Positions 23,709 through 32,476 of a stretch of DNA of 64,000 nt are shown here, piece by piece. Position 1 is the stretch's first letter. Every line of letters starts with the position of its first letter. The position numbers and the translations under genes are program-made. Source of the DNA: Actinophytocola oryzae. Its GTDB lineage: Bacteria > Actinomycetota > Actinomycetes > Mycobacteriales > Pseudonocardiaceae. The notes beneath the pieces were generated by a model, which was not told where the DNA came from, made no database searches, and saw only the letters and a list, made by a program, of their open reading frames with translations. The stretch is from the NCBI RefSeq assembly GCF_004364325.1, contig NZ_SOCP01000003.1:713763-777762 (forward strand). The letters are read 5' to 3'.

Positions 23709-24053
23709 TTACCGGTCCACGAAAGCAGACCCACCGGTCGCCGACAACCGAATATCCGGTCGCCGCCAGGCGCCGCTCTGGGTGGCGAGGCGCCACGGCG
23801 TCATCCTGAGCACGATGATGTTCGGGTCGCGGTGGTCGTCGGCGCCGAGGATGCGCGGGTCGTACCCCAGGGGTGGCTCGGCGGCCTCGAAGAGGTCCCA
23901 GACCTTTCGCCGGGTGGGCTCGTCGTCGAGGAACTCGGCGTCGCACTCGGCGACGGCGGTGTCCTGTGTCGGGCTCCAGTACGAGCAGGAGACGTGCGGC
24001 CGACGAGGCCATCCGCAACCGACGGGTGCGCCCGCCAACCTGAGCGCCCCCAT
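23709..24053 (-). pseudogene. truncated pyridoxamine-phosphate-oxidase-like protein
   Basis: The frame keeps what looks like the C-terminal half of a small flavin-binding split-barrel protein (HVSCSYWSPTQDTAVAECDA; RRKVWDLFEAAEPPLGYDPR; RMTPWRLATQ). Relatives as I recall them are ~150-170 aa with an N-terminal strand region, which is missing here. The frame begins exactly at the edge of a 55-bp palindromic repeat (24053-24107), and residues 8-19 look unlike the family. Truncation by the repeat or an associated deletion is likely. A genuine short gene is the alternative. Confidence 0.5.
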
Positions 24054-24107
24054 GCACTGAAGGACGCCTTCCTAACGCTGGACGTTACGAAGGACGCCTT
24101 CAGTGCA
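24053..24107. repeat. palindromic repeat, copy 1
   Basis: TGCACTGAAGGACGCCTTC...GAAGGACGCCTTCAGTGCA with a TAACG/CGTTA core forms a long imperfect hairpin. It overlaps the last codons and stop of the metallo-beta-lactamase-fold gene and the first codon of the truncated oxidase gene. Related copies are at 48035 and 55281. Confidence 0.85.
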
Positions 24108-24936
24108 GCTGGTGGGCCGCGTACCGGTGTAGCTCGACCGGGTCGTGGGCGCTGATCGTCTCGATCTCCGTGCCGTGGTCGGCCACCAGTGTGCGCAGTC
24201 GGTCCTGGTTGGACAGGCGGGTCGTGCGGTCGGTCTCCACGAGACGCTGGAACACCCGCAGACCGCGGGGGCACGCGTCGGCCGAACCGGTCTCGCCGTG
24301 GAAGAAGTACGCGTCGCCGCAGTGGAGGAGCCACCTGTCGCCCGTGCGCACCGCCACCCCCGCGTGGCCCAGCGTGTGGCCGCCGAGCGGGACGATCAGG
24401 AACTCGTCCGCCGGCAGTCCGTTCAGCTCGTGCACCGCCTCGAAGCCGAACCACGGCTCGCCGCCCGTCTCGTAGGTCTGCCAGTCCGGGTCGTGCGACC
24501 ACTGGGCCGGCCGGAACCGGTGACGGTCACGCGTGTTCGCCTGCGCGAAGGCGTTGCCCCGCTCCGCGGCGTACACGTGCACCTTGGCGTTCGGGAAGTC
24601 GCGCAGGCCACCGGCGTGGTCCAGATCGAGGTGCGTGAGCACCACGTGCCGCACGTCCTCCGGCCGGAAGCCCAGGCCGACCACCTGCCGCACGGCCGTT
24701 TCCCCGACGTCGAGCACCGGCCGGGCCACCTGCCTGAACCAGCCGGCCAGCGAGCCCTTCGGGTTGGTCACGTCGTCGACGCCCAGCCCGGAGTCGACCA
24801 GCACCAGACCGTCGTCCGCCTCGACCAGCAGGCAGTGGCACACCATCGTCGACCTGCGCAGCAGGCCCGGCCCTCCGTCGATCAGGCCGCCGCCGAGCGG
24901 CCGCATGGTGCCACAGTTCAGGTGGTGAACTCGCAT
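24100..24936 (-). CDS. metallo-beta-lactamase-fold hydrolase (lactonase-like)
   Basis: The 278-aa protein has the HxHxDH-type metal motif as THLDLDHAGGL, a leading strand pair GLVLVDSGLGVDD, and later metal-ligand His/Asp in PLGGHTLGHAG and HCGDAYFF. It is closest in pattern to the N-acyl-homoserine-lactonase/AttM group. ATG 24934-24936 shares its A with the TAA stop of the TetR gene (TAATG), so translation is coupled. The last residues come from the palindromic repeat. Confidence 0.87.
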   Translation of the reverse strand: MRVHHLNCGTMRPLGGGLIDGGPGLLRRSTMVCHCLLVEADDGLVLVDSGLGVDDVTNPKGSLAGWFRQVARPVLDVGETAVRQVVGLGFRPEDVRHVVLTHLDLDHAGGLRDFPNAKVHVYAAERGNAFAQANTRDRHRFRPAQWSHDPDWQTYETGGEPWFGFEAVHELNGLPADEFLIVPLGGHTLGHAGVAVRTGDRWLLHCGDAYFFHGETGSADACPRGLRVFQRLVETDRTTRLSNQDRLRTLVADHGTEIETISAHDPVELHRYAAHQLH

Positions 24937-25487
24937 TACCTCGCCCCTTCGATGAGTACGCGCAGGTCGGCGCCGACCTGACGCAGTGGCGCCACGTCGC
25001 GCCGGGTCCTGGCCAGCAGCAGCGCACCCTCGACCGCCGCGAGCACCGTCGTCGCGAGGCCGGCCGCGCGGTCGGCGGGAATCCCCTGTCGGACAAGGAA
25101 ATCCGCGACCACCTCCAGCCACGACGCGTACGCGGCCGTACACGCCTCGCGGACCTGCTCGCTGTCGGCCGCGACATCCAACGCGACCGTCGCGACCGGG
25201 CAGCCGTTCCTGAAGTCCGACGCCACCAAGTGCTCGGCGAACATCGCGAGTGCGCCCTCCAGGTCGTCCGCGGCACGCAGGCCGGTGCGGATCTCGTCGG
25301 CCGACAGAGCCACCGACTCGGCGGCGAGCTGCTCCTTGCCCCCGGGGAAGTGGAAGTACAGTGAGCCCTTGGGCGCCTGCCCCTCCGCGATCACCTGGTT
25401 GAGCCCCGTCGCGTGGTAGCCCTGCGTGCGGAACAGGGCAGCCGCGGTCCTGAGCAGACGCTCGCGCGTCTCGCCGTGCTTTGCCAT
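24936..25487 (-). CDS. TetR-family regulator (LmrA/YxaF type)
   Basis: The 183-aa protein starts MAKHGETRERLLRTAAALF and has the TetR helix-turn-helix HATGLNQVIAEGQAPKGSLY followed by FHFPGGKEQL, typical of the LmrA/YxaF subgroup. It leads a two-gene operon with the metallo-hydrolase. Its promoter contains TAGACCGGTCTA, close to the LmrA/YxaF box, between -35 and -10. This predicts simple autorepression relieved by a small ligand, possibly the substrate of the hydrolase. Confidence 0.9.
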   Translation of the reverse strand: MAKHGETRERLLRTAAALFRTQGYHATGLNQVIAEGQAPKGSLYFHFPGGKEQLAAESVALSADEIRTGLRAADDLEGALAMFAEHLVASDFRNGCPVATVALDVAADSEQVREACTAAYASWLEVVADFLVRQGIPADRAAGLATTVLAAVEGALLLARTRRDVAPLRQVGADLRVLIEGAR

Positions 25488-25494
25488 GACCAAA

Positions 25495-25523
25495 ACTATA
25501 TAGACCGGTCTAGTTCAGGACAA
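25495..25523 (-). promoter_or_regulatory. promoter with TetR operator in its spacer
   Basis: On the minus strand TTGTCC (25518-25523), 17 bp, TATAGT (25495-25500). The spacer contains the perfect 12-bp palindrome TAGACCGGTCTA (25501-25512). Seven bases follow the -10 before ATG, so the transcript should be leaderless. Confidence 0.75.
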
Positions 25524-25525
25524 GC

Positions 25526-26995
25526 TCAGTAGTACCTGCGCAGGTCGGGCCACAGCCGCGACCACGGCCGGGCCGGACCGTCACACAACCACACGTCGGT
25601 GCCGACCTCGTCGTTGTCCCAGTCGTAGCCGATGTCGATCTCGGTGACCCGCTCGCAGCCGGTGAAGTCGCGGCCGGGGTCGACGCCGACCAGCACCACC
25701 GGGCCGGACATCGAGTCGGCGGGCGGCCCCCAGTCCGCGTAGGACATGTGGCCCGAGTACGGAACAGGCACACCGAGTTCCGCATGGAAACGCTCTATCG
25801 CGCCCGCCTCGCCGAAGTTGCCCGCGAAGATCACCGCACGGTCGCGGTCGGCGGCCGGGATCCGGTCCCACACGTCCGCGACGGTCGTCGCGAACTCGTG
25901 CCAGCCGACCTGCTCACCCTGCTCGGCGTTCATCGCGACGACCGGGCCGAGCGCGGCGGCCGGCAGCAGCGGGAGGCCGACCACCGTCGACACCAGCGCG
26001 CCGACGACCGCGGCCACGCCTGCCCCCACCCGGCGACCACGACCGCCTCGGGCGAGCCAGCGCGACGTGGGCTCCGCACCCGCCGCCGTCATCAGCACCA
26101 GCAGCGGGATCGAGTAGTACGGCTTGCCGCCCAGCACCAGCAACACCACGCACAGCACGGGATAGGCCAGCGCGAGCGCCCGTGCGTCCGGATCGCGGAA
26201 CAACCGCACGATGCCCGCCACCCACACCGGCACGAGCACCGGCGAGACGTAGACCAGCTGCATGGGCACGAACAGGATCCGGCTCTCCGCACCGTCGTCC
26301 TGGCTGATGCCGGACGCGACGGTGAGCAACGGGAAGTCGTGCGCCGCCTGCCACACCAGGACCGGCGCGGCCACCACGAGCGCGACCCCGACACCGGCGG
26401 CGAGCCACCAGGTCCGCAGCACCGAACGGGGACCGAGGACCAACAGCGACACGCCGATCGCCAGTACCAGCACCAGGATCAGCCACTTGTTGGCCATCCC
26501 GACGCCGACGGCCGCGCCGACCGCGAGCCACCACCGGCCGTCGCCCGTGCGGAACAGCCGCAACGCGAACAGGCCGACGAGCGCCCACAGCAGCATGTCG
26601 ACGGAGTTGGTCGTGAGCATGTGCGACACGACCACGGCGTAGGCCGACAGCGCGGTCGCCACGGCGGCGAACACCTGCGCGTCACGCCCGCCACCCAGCT
26701 CACGGGCCACGAGCGCGACCACCACGACCGTCGCGGCGCCGAGCAGGGTCGCGACGACGCGCAGGCCCGTCGGGGTGTCGCCGAACACGGCGGTGGACAG
26801 CCGCGCGAGCAGCGGTGTGATCGGCGGCTGGTCGACGTACCCCCAGTCCGGCCGGTCGCCGGCCGCGAGGAAGTACAGCTCGTCGCGGTGGAAGCCGTAG
26901 CGGCCGGACAGCGCGGTCAGCACCACGGCCTGCACCGCCACGACCACGCCGACCGCGCGAGCCGCGAACGGCGGCAGGTCCCGTGTCTCGCCCAA
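25526..26995 (-). CDS. membrane glycosyltransferase, GT39/PMT-like
   Basis: The 489-aa protein has about 11 membrane helices and an N-terminal outward loop with [14 protein letters not shown], carrying the acidic pair typical of lipid-phosphate-sugar-dependent PMT/ArnT-type transferases, then [14 protein letters not shown] soluble C-terminal part (~370-489) is unusual in being rich in Asp/Trp ([20 protein letters not shown]). It probably glycosylates an envelope or secreted substrate from a polyprenyl donor. The frame starts at TTG 26995 with GGGGG upstream. Confidence 0.82.
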   Translation of the reverse strand: MGETRDLPPFAARAVGVVVAVQAVVLTALSGRYGFHRDELYFLAAGDRPDWGYVDQPPITPLLARLSTAVFGDTPTGLRVVATLLGAATVVVVALVARELGGGRDAQVFAAVATALSAYAVVVSHMLTTNSVDMLLWALVGLFALRLFRTGDGRWWLAVGAAVGVGMANKWLILVLVLAIGVSLLVLGPRSVLRTWWLAAGVGVALVVAAPVLVWQAAHDFPLLTVASGISQDDGAESRILFVPMQLVYVSPVLVPVWVAGIVRLFRDPDARALALAYPVLCVVLLVLGGKPYYSIPLLVLMTAAGAEPTSRWLARGGRGRRVGAGVAAVVGALVSTVVGLPLLPAAALGPVVAMNAEQGEQVGWHEFATTVADVWDRIPAADRDRAVIFAGNFGEAGAIERFHAELGVPVPYSGHMSYADWGPPADSMSGPVVLVGVDPGRDFTGCERVTEIDIGYDWDNDEVGTDVWLCDGPARPWSRLWPDLRRYY

Positions 26996-27044
26996 GTCAA
27001 ACCCCCAAGACCCCGGCCTGGTAGGCGAGAGCGTACCGAGCGGA

Positions 27045-27377
27045 CTACCGCCTGCGGCGAATCTTGATCAGGTCCATGTCGGTCGCGGACGCACGCATGT
27101 CCCGGAAGTCCACACCCAGTTCGTCGACGGAACTCGCGGCAAGGGCGAGGGCTCTGTCACACACCGCGCGGTCCGTGGCCTCGACCTCGGCACGCAGCTC
27201 CACGCGGTAGGAGAAGAAGTCGAGCGTGCGGTCGTAGGTCAGCGCGCCACCCGGGGAGAAGCCGGTCGTGAGCATGTCGTGCTCGTCGGCCGCGGTCAGC
27301 AGCCGGGTCCGGCCCGCGTCGTCGAGGTCGGTGAACCGGCCACGCACGATCACGCGGTAGGTGTGCTCGTCAGTCAT
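27045..27377 (-). CDS. DUF6204 family protein
   Basis: The 110-aa protein reads [20 protein letters not shown], then [20 protein letters not shown], and ends [20 protein letters not shown]. This matches my recollection of the actinobacterial DUF6204 family, whose function is unknown. ATG 27375-27377 has GGGAGAG upstream. It has no clear operon partner. Confidence 0.75.
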   Translation of the reverse strand: MTDEHTYRVIVRGRFTDLDDAGRTRLLTAADEHDMLTTGFSPGGALTYDRTLDFFSYRVELRAEVEATDRAVCDRALALAASSVDELGVDFRDMRASATDMDLIKIRRRR

Positions 27378-27398
27378 GCGCTCTCCCACGGGACAGGA

Positions 27399-27430
27399 AC
27401 GTCCCGCCACGATAGGCCGTGGCGGGACGT
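27399..27430. terminator. strong hairpin terminator
   Basis: ACGTCCCGCCACG-ATAGGC-CGTGGCGGGACGT is a perfect 13-bp stem with a 6-base loop, 13 bp after the stop of the secreted FG-GAP-like gene on the minus strand. It has no U-run, as is common in actinomycetes. Confidence 0.75.
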
Positions 27431-27443
27431 CGCTGAAACGCAA

Positions 27444-28094
27444 TTACAGGCAGCTGCTCGGGTCGCCGTAGAAGATGATCTGGGGCCCGGAGAGCGCGAA
27501 GGCGTTGGTCACCGTCGCGATGCCGTTCACGATGTCGTAGGTGACGCGGTGACCCGTGTACATCAGGGTGTTCGGGTCGGCCAGCTGGGCGGTGTAGGTG
27601 ACCAGCTGACGCCGGCCGCTTGGCGTGTAGTCGTTGCAGTTGTAGCGAGCGAGCTCGCCGACGGACTCGCCCTCCAGCAGCTGCAGCTTGGTGACCTGGT
27701 CGGCCAGGCGCACCGGCCGCAGGCCGCCGAACATGCCCCAGACGCTGTACCAGTAGGTGTGGGCACCGATGTCCTCGGTGACGATCAGCTCCTGCTTCCC
27801 GTCGAGGTTGATGTCCACGACCTTCGGCGCCTGCACGCCGAAGTAGGGCATCGCCGTGTGGGCGACGTAGTTCGTCCGCCCGATGGTGACGGTGAGGATC
27901 TGCTGGTTCGCCGCGTCGGTGGCGGGTGAGACGACGACCCTGTCGGGCACGCCGTCACCGTTCACGTCGGCCTGCACTGTGACGCTCGCGGGCGCCGGGG
28001 TGGCCGCCGAGGCGACCGGGGCACCGAGCGCGAGAAGACCGGTGACGAGTGCGAGCACGGGCACGGGCACGGGCACGGGCACGACTGATCTCAT
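27444..28094 (-). CDS. secreted FG-GAP/VCBS-like protein
   Basis: The 216-aa protein has a signal peptide MRSVVPVPVPVPVLALVTGL ending ...VASA, then ADVNGDGVPDRVVV, an EF-like calcium-binding loop of FG-GAP/VCBS repeats, and DINLDGKQELIVTED as a second partial loop. Three cysteines are present. The VPVPVPV stretch comes from a hexanucleotide repeat. GGGGAGAAAG precedes the ATG. Its function is unknown; it may bind surfaces or carbohydrate. Confidence 0.8.
   Translation of the reverse strand: MRSVVPVPVPVPVLALVTGLLALGAPVASAATPAPASVTVQADVNGDGVPDRVVVSPATDAANQQILTVTIGRTNYVAHTAMPYFGVQAPKVVDINLDGKQELIVTEDIGAHTYWYSVWGMFGGLRPVRLADQVTKLQLLEGESVGELARYNCNDYTPSGRRQLVTYTAQLADPNTLMYTGHRVTYDIVNGIATVTNAFALSGPQIIFYGDPSSCL
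28055..28084 (-). repeat. hexanucleotide microsatellite in a signal peptide
   Basis: GGGCAC units (plus-strand reading) repeat about four times in the codons for the Val-Pro run of the signal peptide. Slippage by one unit adds or removes Val-Pro without a frameshift. Confidence 0.7.
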
Positions 28095-28224
28095 GATTTT
28101 CTTTCTCCCCAGAAAGACGATGGCACTCCCCGAAGCGCCATCCGAATTTGTCGGACGCCATTCGCGTCACCAAGGAGGACGCCGGTTGCCGGACCCGGTT
28201 GGCCACTATGAGCCAGATCACAGC

Positions 28225-28266
28225 AAAGGTCGCCGGGGCTCTCCGTGGAGAACCCCGGCGACCTTT
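28225..28266 (-). terminator. terminator of the alpha-1,3-glucanase gene
   Basis: AAAGGTCGCCGGGG pairs with CCCCGGCGACCTTT (14 bp, perfect) around a 14-base loop, ending in TTT on either strand. It lies 9 bp past the stop codon at 28275. Confidence 0.85.
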
Positions 28267-28274
28267 GTCGTGCC

Positions 28275-31200
28275 TCAGTTCCTGATGATCGTGAACGTGG
28301 TCGTCGTGTTCCTGATGTCGACCGCGTTGTTGCTCAGCACCAGGTTGTTGAAGGTGACCGAACCCCTTGCCGGGCCTTCGCCCGGTTCGGGCAGCTCGTT
28401 CGCCCAGATGCCGAAGCCGGACTTGGCGTCGTAGGCGTCACCGCTCTTGCGTGCCCCGGAGATCGACACGTTGGTGAAGATCGTGTCGGCCACCGGGAAG
28501 AGCGGCTGACCACCAACGTAGTCGGTCTGGAACATGATCCCGGAGTACGTCGGATCCACGATGTCCACATCGGACACCCGAATGCCCTGGAATATCTTGG
28601 TCGCCGAGTAGATCCAGATACCGGGGAACGTCTGGGCGCCCCAGAAATGGCCACCAGCGCGAACCACGGACACGTTCTGGAACTGCGTCGGCGGCGAGGC
28701 GCCGAAACCGTTCATCGGGATGCCGAAGTCCAGCGAGCTGATCGTGATGCCGGAGTACACCAGCGTGTCCGCGACATAGAGGTTGCGGAACACGTTGTTG
28801 TAGCCGCCGTACACCGCGAAGCCCGCGGCCCGCCACGTCAGCAGCGACGTGAGGTTCTCGAACGTGTTGCCCGTGACCTCGCCGCCACCGCCGTCCTGGG
28901 CGTTGAACAACGCGAAGCTGTCGTCACCCGTGGCCCTGGACTCGTTGTTGGACACCAGGTTCCCGGAGCTGCCGTTGGTCATGTTGATGCCGTCGGCGAA
29001 CGTGTCGCGGATCCGGTTGTTCCGCAACGTCATGTTGTCGGTGTTCGCGCCCCAGTAGAGGCACACCATGTGCTCGACCCAGATGTTCTCGATCGTGGTG
29101 TTCGCGGTGCCGTTGAAGTCGAACACCTTGCCGGGGCCGTCGTTGCGTTCGACGTAGTTGCCGAACACGGCGAACCCGGAGAACACCGAACCGTTGGCCG
29201 AGGACTCCGCCCGGAACCCGATGTCGGAGTTCTGCTGGCCGGACGGGGCGAAGAACTTCGTGTACCACGGACCGGCGCCGATGACGCGGACCGGCTTGCC
29301 GTACACCTGGAACTTCCCGGACGTCTGGTAGTCACCGGGCGGCAGGTACACCCCGACGAGGTTGCCGGTGGTGTCCATCCGCACCCGGTCCAGCGCGTTC
29401 TGCACGTCCTGCTGCCCGAACCCGGTCGGTACCGCGTACCGCGCGGGGTCGGGGTTCGCGATGGCCGACACCTGTTCGAGGTTCACGAAGTCGATCGCGA
29501 ACGTCCCCGAGTTGGCTGCGTCCTTCTGCAGCCGGATCCTGCTGCCCTGCGGGATCGTCGAGTCCAGCATGACGTTGGCCTCGTCGTAGATGTGCCGTGC
29601 GGGACCGGCGCCTGGCGAGTTGCTCGGCCCGGCCTCCGCGCCGTAGAGCCACGCGTACTTCGAGGTCAGGTTGATCGCCTTGTGGAACTGGCCGTTGACG
29701 TAGATGTTCAGCGTCGAGTTGGTGCCGCCGCCACCCGAGGAGTCCGGGATCGAGAACCGGGTGACGAGGGTGTTGGTCGGCGCCCTGGTCGTCCACTCGA
29801 CGTAGGAGCCGTTCGAGTTCAGCGTGACCGCACGCCGCCCGGACGCCTCACCCGCGAGGTCGCCGATCGTCCTGTTGGGACCGATCACGGACGCGCCGCC
29901 GCCGGTGGCGCCGTCCTCCGCCTCGTAGTAGTCGTACGGCATGTTGGCGCCGCGACCGACGAAGAGGTTCTGCGTCGAGGTGTTGTTGGGCTGCTTGGCG
30001 GGCAGTTCGTTGGCGTCGTTGGCGAGCACGGTCTTGATCGTGTAGCGGCCGTTGGCGGCCGTCCAGGAGCCGAGTGCGACCGGGCTCGTCGTGGCACCCG
30101 GTGCGATCACCCCGCTCGCGGAGCCGGTCAGCGTCCTGACCACCGCGCCGGTCGTGGCGTTGGTGACCGTCAGCGTGATGCCGTGGGCGCCGCTCGCCGA
30201 GGCGACCGTGCCCTGGTTGCGGATGGCCACCGAGAAGTTCACCGTCGCGCCGTTCTGCGGCGTGTTCGGCGACCAGCTGACCGACGCGACCAGGTCCGAG
30301 GTCGGCACCGCGCTCACCACGAGCGCGTTCGGGCTGGTGAAGGTGTTGTTGGTCTCCACCTTCTCGACGATCGTGTTGTCCTCGTCGACGACGGCCTTCG
30401 GGGTGTAGCTGCCCGCGTCCCGTGCGCCGATGTTCGCCGTCACCGTGGCGGTCGCGCCTGCGGCGAGTGCGCCGACCGACGCCGTGCCGACGGCCGAGTC
30501 GCCGAGGTAGAACTTGACGTTCGTCGCGCCGGACTGGCGGTCACCCGCGTTGCGGACGGTGGCCGACAGGGTCACCGCGCTGCTCTCCGACGGCGACACC
30601 GGCGTCCAGCTCAGCGCCGAGACCTGCAGGTCCGGGTTCGCGGCGGGCACGCCGATCACCTGGAGCTCCGCGACCTGACCGGCCGGTGCGCCCGTGTTCG
30701 CGGTGAACTGCAGGCGCACCTCCGCCGCCGTCGCGGAAACCGGGATGGTGACGAGGTTCCCCGACGATGGGCTGAAGTTGTACTGCTGCGAGCCCACGAT
30801 CGAGTTGAACGTGGTGCTGTCCTGGTCGCGGCCGAGCACCTGGAAGGTCTGCGTGCGCGGACCCCAGGCCGAGTCCGGGTTCAGCTTGACCACGATCGAC
30901 GTGATCGCCGCGTTCGCGCCGAGGCTCACCGTGAGGCTGGCCGGGTTGGCGTTGCCCTCCCAGTACGTCGCCACGTTGTCGTCGTTGGCGTTGGTGGGGA
31001 TGAAGGTGAACACCGACCCGGAGGCCGTGATCGGCTTGCCCACCGCGAGGTTCACGCCCGCGCTGGTGCCGGTGCGGGTCACCGTGTTGCTGTTCGGCGA
31101 CTGGTTGCCTGCCGCGTCCCGTGCACGCACGTAGTACGCCACGGTCGCGCTCGCGGGCTGGTTGTCCGTGTAGGACCGCACGTTCGCGGCCACGCTCGCC

Positions 31201-32240
31201 CGCAGCACGCCGTTGGCGTAGATGTCGTAGCCGGTCACGCCGACGTTGTCGGTCGAGGCCTGCCACGACAGCGCGATCTGACCGGATGCCGGCTGGGTGT
31301 AGGCGAGGCTGCCCGGCGCGGTCGGCGCCTGGGTGTCCCCTGTGGACGGTCCGTAGACCTCGAGCTCCGAGAGCTGCCCCGCGGGCCAGCCGGTGTTCGC
31401 CGTGATGAAAAGCCGCACGTACCGGGTGGTCACGGAGTTGAAGCTGATCGTCACCGTGTTGCCGGACGCCGGGTCGAACCGGTAGGCGGCCGACGCGACG
31501 AGGTCGGCGAAGGAGCTGCCGTTCGTGCTCTGCTGGACCGTGATCGTCTGCGTGCGCGCCTCCCAGCCGGTGGGGAGCTTCAGCACGAGCCGGTTGGTCG
31601 CGAGCGACGCGCCGAGGTCGGCCTGGACCCACTGCGGGAACGCGTTGTTCGCGCTCTCCCAGTAGGTGCCCTGGTTGCCGTCGATGACGTTGGACGCGTT
31701 GTACGGCGCGTTGGCGGAGCTGGCCGACGCGGACTGGGCCGCGGCGACGAGGTTCCTGGTGGAGACCGGTGCGGCGTACGCCTCGAGCGAGGACAGCTGG
31801 GCCTTGCCGGTGAACGCGACCCTGACGAACCGCGCACGCACCTCGCCGAGCGGGATCGTGACCGAGTTGTCCTTCTCGGGGGTGAAGGACCTCGGCATGG
31901 CGGCGGCCGCGGTCTCGTAGGCCCCGCCGTCGACGCTGGTCTGGATGCTCAGCTGCTGGGTGCGGGCCTCCCAGGAGTCGGGGAGCCGGAGCACCGTCCG
32001 GTCGAGCCGGGTGACCTCACCGAGGTCGACCTGTGCCCACTGGGCGCCTGACGGGGCGCTCTCCCAGTAGGTGTCCTGGTCGCCGTCGACGACGGCGGTG
32101 GCCTTGGTCTGGTTGGAGGACGTGACGACCGGTCTGCCATACGCGAGATCGGCCTTGTCCGCCAGAGCGGCGGGCCCGGTCGCGACGACAAGCCCGGTGA
32201 CGAGTGCCGTGGCCGTGACCCACGACAGTAAGCGCTTCAT
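28275..32240 (-). CDS. secreted multi-domain GH87-type alpha-1,3-glucanase (mutanase)
   Basis: The 1321-aa protein has a signal peptide (MKRLLSWVTATALVTGLVVA) and then, approximately: discoidin/F5-8C domain 30-160, a second 165-300, FN3 305-395, a third discoidin 400-535, two CARDB domains 540-775, and from ~790 a carbohydrate-binding start (YDYYEAEDGATGG) leading into a right-handed beta-helix. The helix has FADGINMTNG and TGDDSFALFN; Asp1083, Asp1106 and Asp1107 match the three-Asp catalytic arrangement known for GH87. It would cut alpha-1,3-glucan of fungal walls or dextran-like polymers outside the cell. GGAGAGG precedes ATG 32240. It diverges from a large protease gene. Confidence 0.85.
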   Translation of the reverse strand: MKRLLSWVTATALVTGLVVATGPAALADKADLAYGRPVVTSSNQTKATAVVDGDQDTYWESAPSGAQWAQVDLGEVTRLDRTVLRLPDSWEARTQQLSIQTSVDGGAYETAAAAMPRSFTPEKDNSVTIPLGEVRARFVRVAFTGKAQLSSLEAYAAPVSTRNLVAAAQSASASSANAPYNASNVIDGNQGTYWESANNAFPQWVQADLGASLATNRLVLKLPTGWEARTQTITVQQSTNGSSFADLVASAAYRFDPASGNTVTISFNSVTTRYVRLFITANTGWPAGQLSELEVYGPSTGDTQAPTAPGSLAYTQPASGQIALSWQASTDNVGVTGYDIYANGVLRASVAANVRSYTDNQPASATVAYYVRARDAAGNQSPNSNTVTRTGTSAGVNLAVGKPITASGSVFTFIPTNANDDNVATYWEGNANPASLTVSLGANAAITSIVVKLNPDSAWGPRTQTFQVLGRDQDSTTFNSIVGSQQYNFSPSSGNLVTIPVSATAAEVRLQFTANTGAPAGQVAELQVIGVPAANPDLQVSALSWTPVSPSESSAVTLSATVRNAGDRQSGATNVKFYLGDSAVGTASVGALAAGATATVTANIGARDAGSYTPKAVVDEDNTIVEKVETNNTFTSPNALVVSAVPTSDLVASVSWSPNTPQNGATVNFSVAIRNQGTVASASGAHGITLTVTNATTGAVVRTLTGSASGVIAPGATTSPVALGSWTAANGRYTIKTVLANDANELPAKQPNNTSTQNLFVGRGANMPYDYYEAEDGATGGGASVIGPNRTIGDLAGEASGRRAVTLNSNGSYVEWTTRAPTNTLVTRFSIPDSSGGGGTNSTLNIYVNGQFHKAINLTSKYAWLYGAEAGPSNSPGAGPARHIYDEANVMLDSTIPQGSRIRLQKDAANSGTFAIDFVNLEQVSAIANPDPARYAVPTGFGQQDVQNALDRVRMDTTGNLVGVYLPPGDYQTSGKFQVYGKPVRVIGAGPWYTKFFAPSGQQNSDIGFRAESSANGSVFSGFAVFGNYVERNDGPGKVFDFNGTANTTIENIWVEHMVCLYWGANTDNMTLRNNRIRDTFADGINMTNGSSGNLVSNNESRATGDDSFALFNAQDGGGGEVTGNTFENLTSLLTWRAAGFAVYGGYNNVFRNLYVADTLVYSGITISSLDFGIPMNGFGASPPTQFQNVSVVRAGGHFWGAQTFPGIWIYSATKIFQGIRVSDVDIVDPTYSGIMFQTDYVGGQPLFPVADTIFTNVSISGARKSGDAYDAKSGFGIWANELPEPGEGPARGSVTFNNLVLSNNAVDIRNTTTTFTIIRN

Positions 32241-32266
32241 CAGGGGCCTCTCCGTTGAGGGAAGAG

Positions 32267-32309
32267 TGATCGATAATTGCAGGGGTTTGCCGACTTTTTG
32301 CATCGATCA
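32267..32309. promoter_or_regulatory. spaced inverted repeat in the leader region of the glucanase gene
   Basis: TGATCGAT and ATCGATCA are inverted copies 27 bp apart (32267-32274, 32302-32309), starting 27 bp upstream of the glucanase ATG. Each contains ATCGAT. The region is A/T-richer than its surroundings and may be a paired operator. Confidence 0.35.
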
Positions 32310-32476
32310 AGTCATAGAGTTGCCCACCCTTTACCAGAAGTCAACGGGCAGGTACACGGTGTAGGCCGATCGGCCTATTGTCCCCCGTTCGGATGATGGA
32401 AAACTGTCCGTACACACCTGGGCGCTGCGGGTAACCGATTCGGGGGCGCCCTGCAGCACACCAACGGAGGTGTCAG

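Noticed and set aside
28207..28222. CRP-like site TATGA-N6-TCACA
   Set aside because: One half-site deviates, and it lies next to a terminator over 110 bp from the nearest start, so it is too weak to list.
28245..32051. 1268-aa open frame on the plus strand opposite the glucanase gene
   Set aside because: It is antisense to a gene with complete domains, is Arg/Val/Gly/Asp-rich without any recognisable motif, and reflects the GC-biased codons of the true gene.
32228..32237. LacI-type palindrome AAGCGCTT at the glucanase start
   Set aside because: It is formed by the ordinary codons for Lys-Arg-Leu at the start of the signal peptide and has no wider symmetry.
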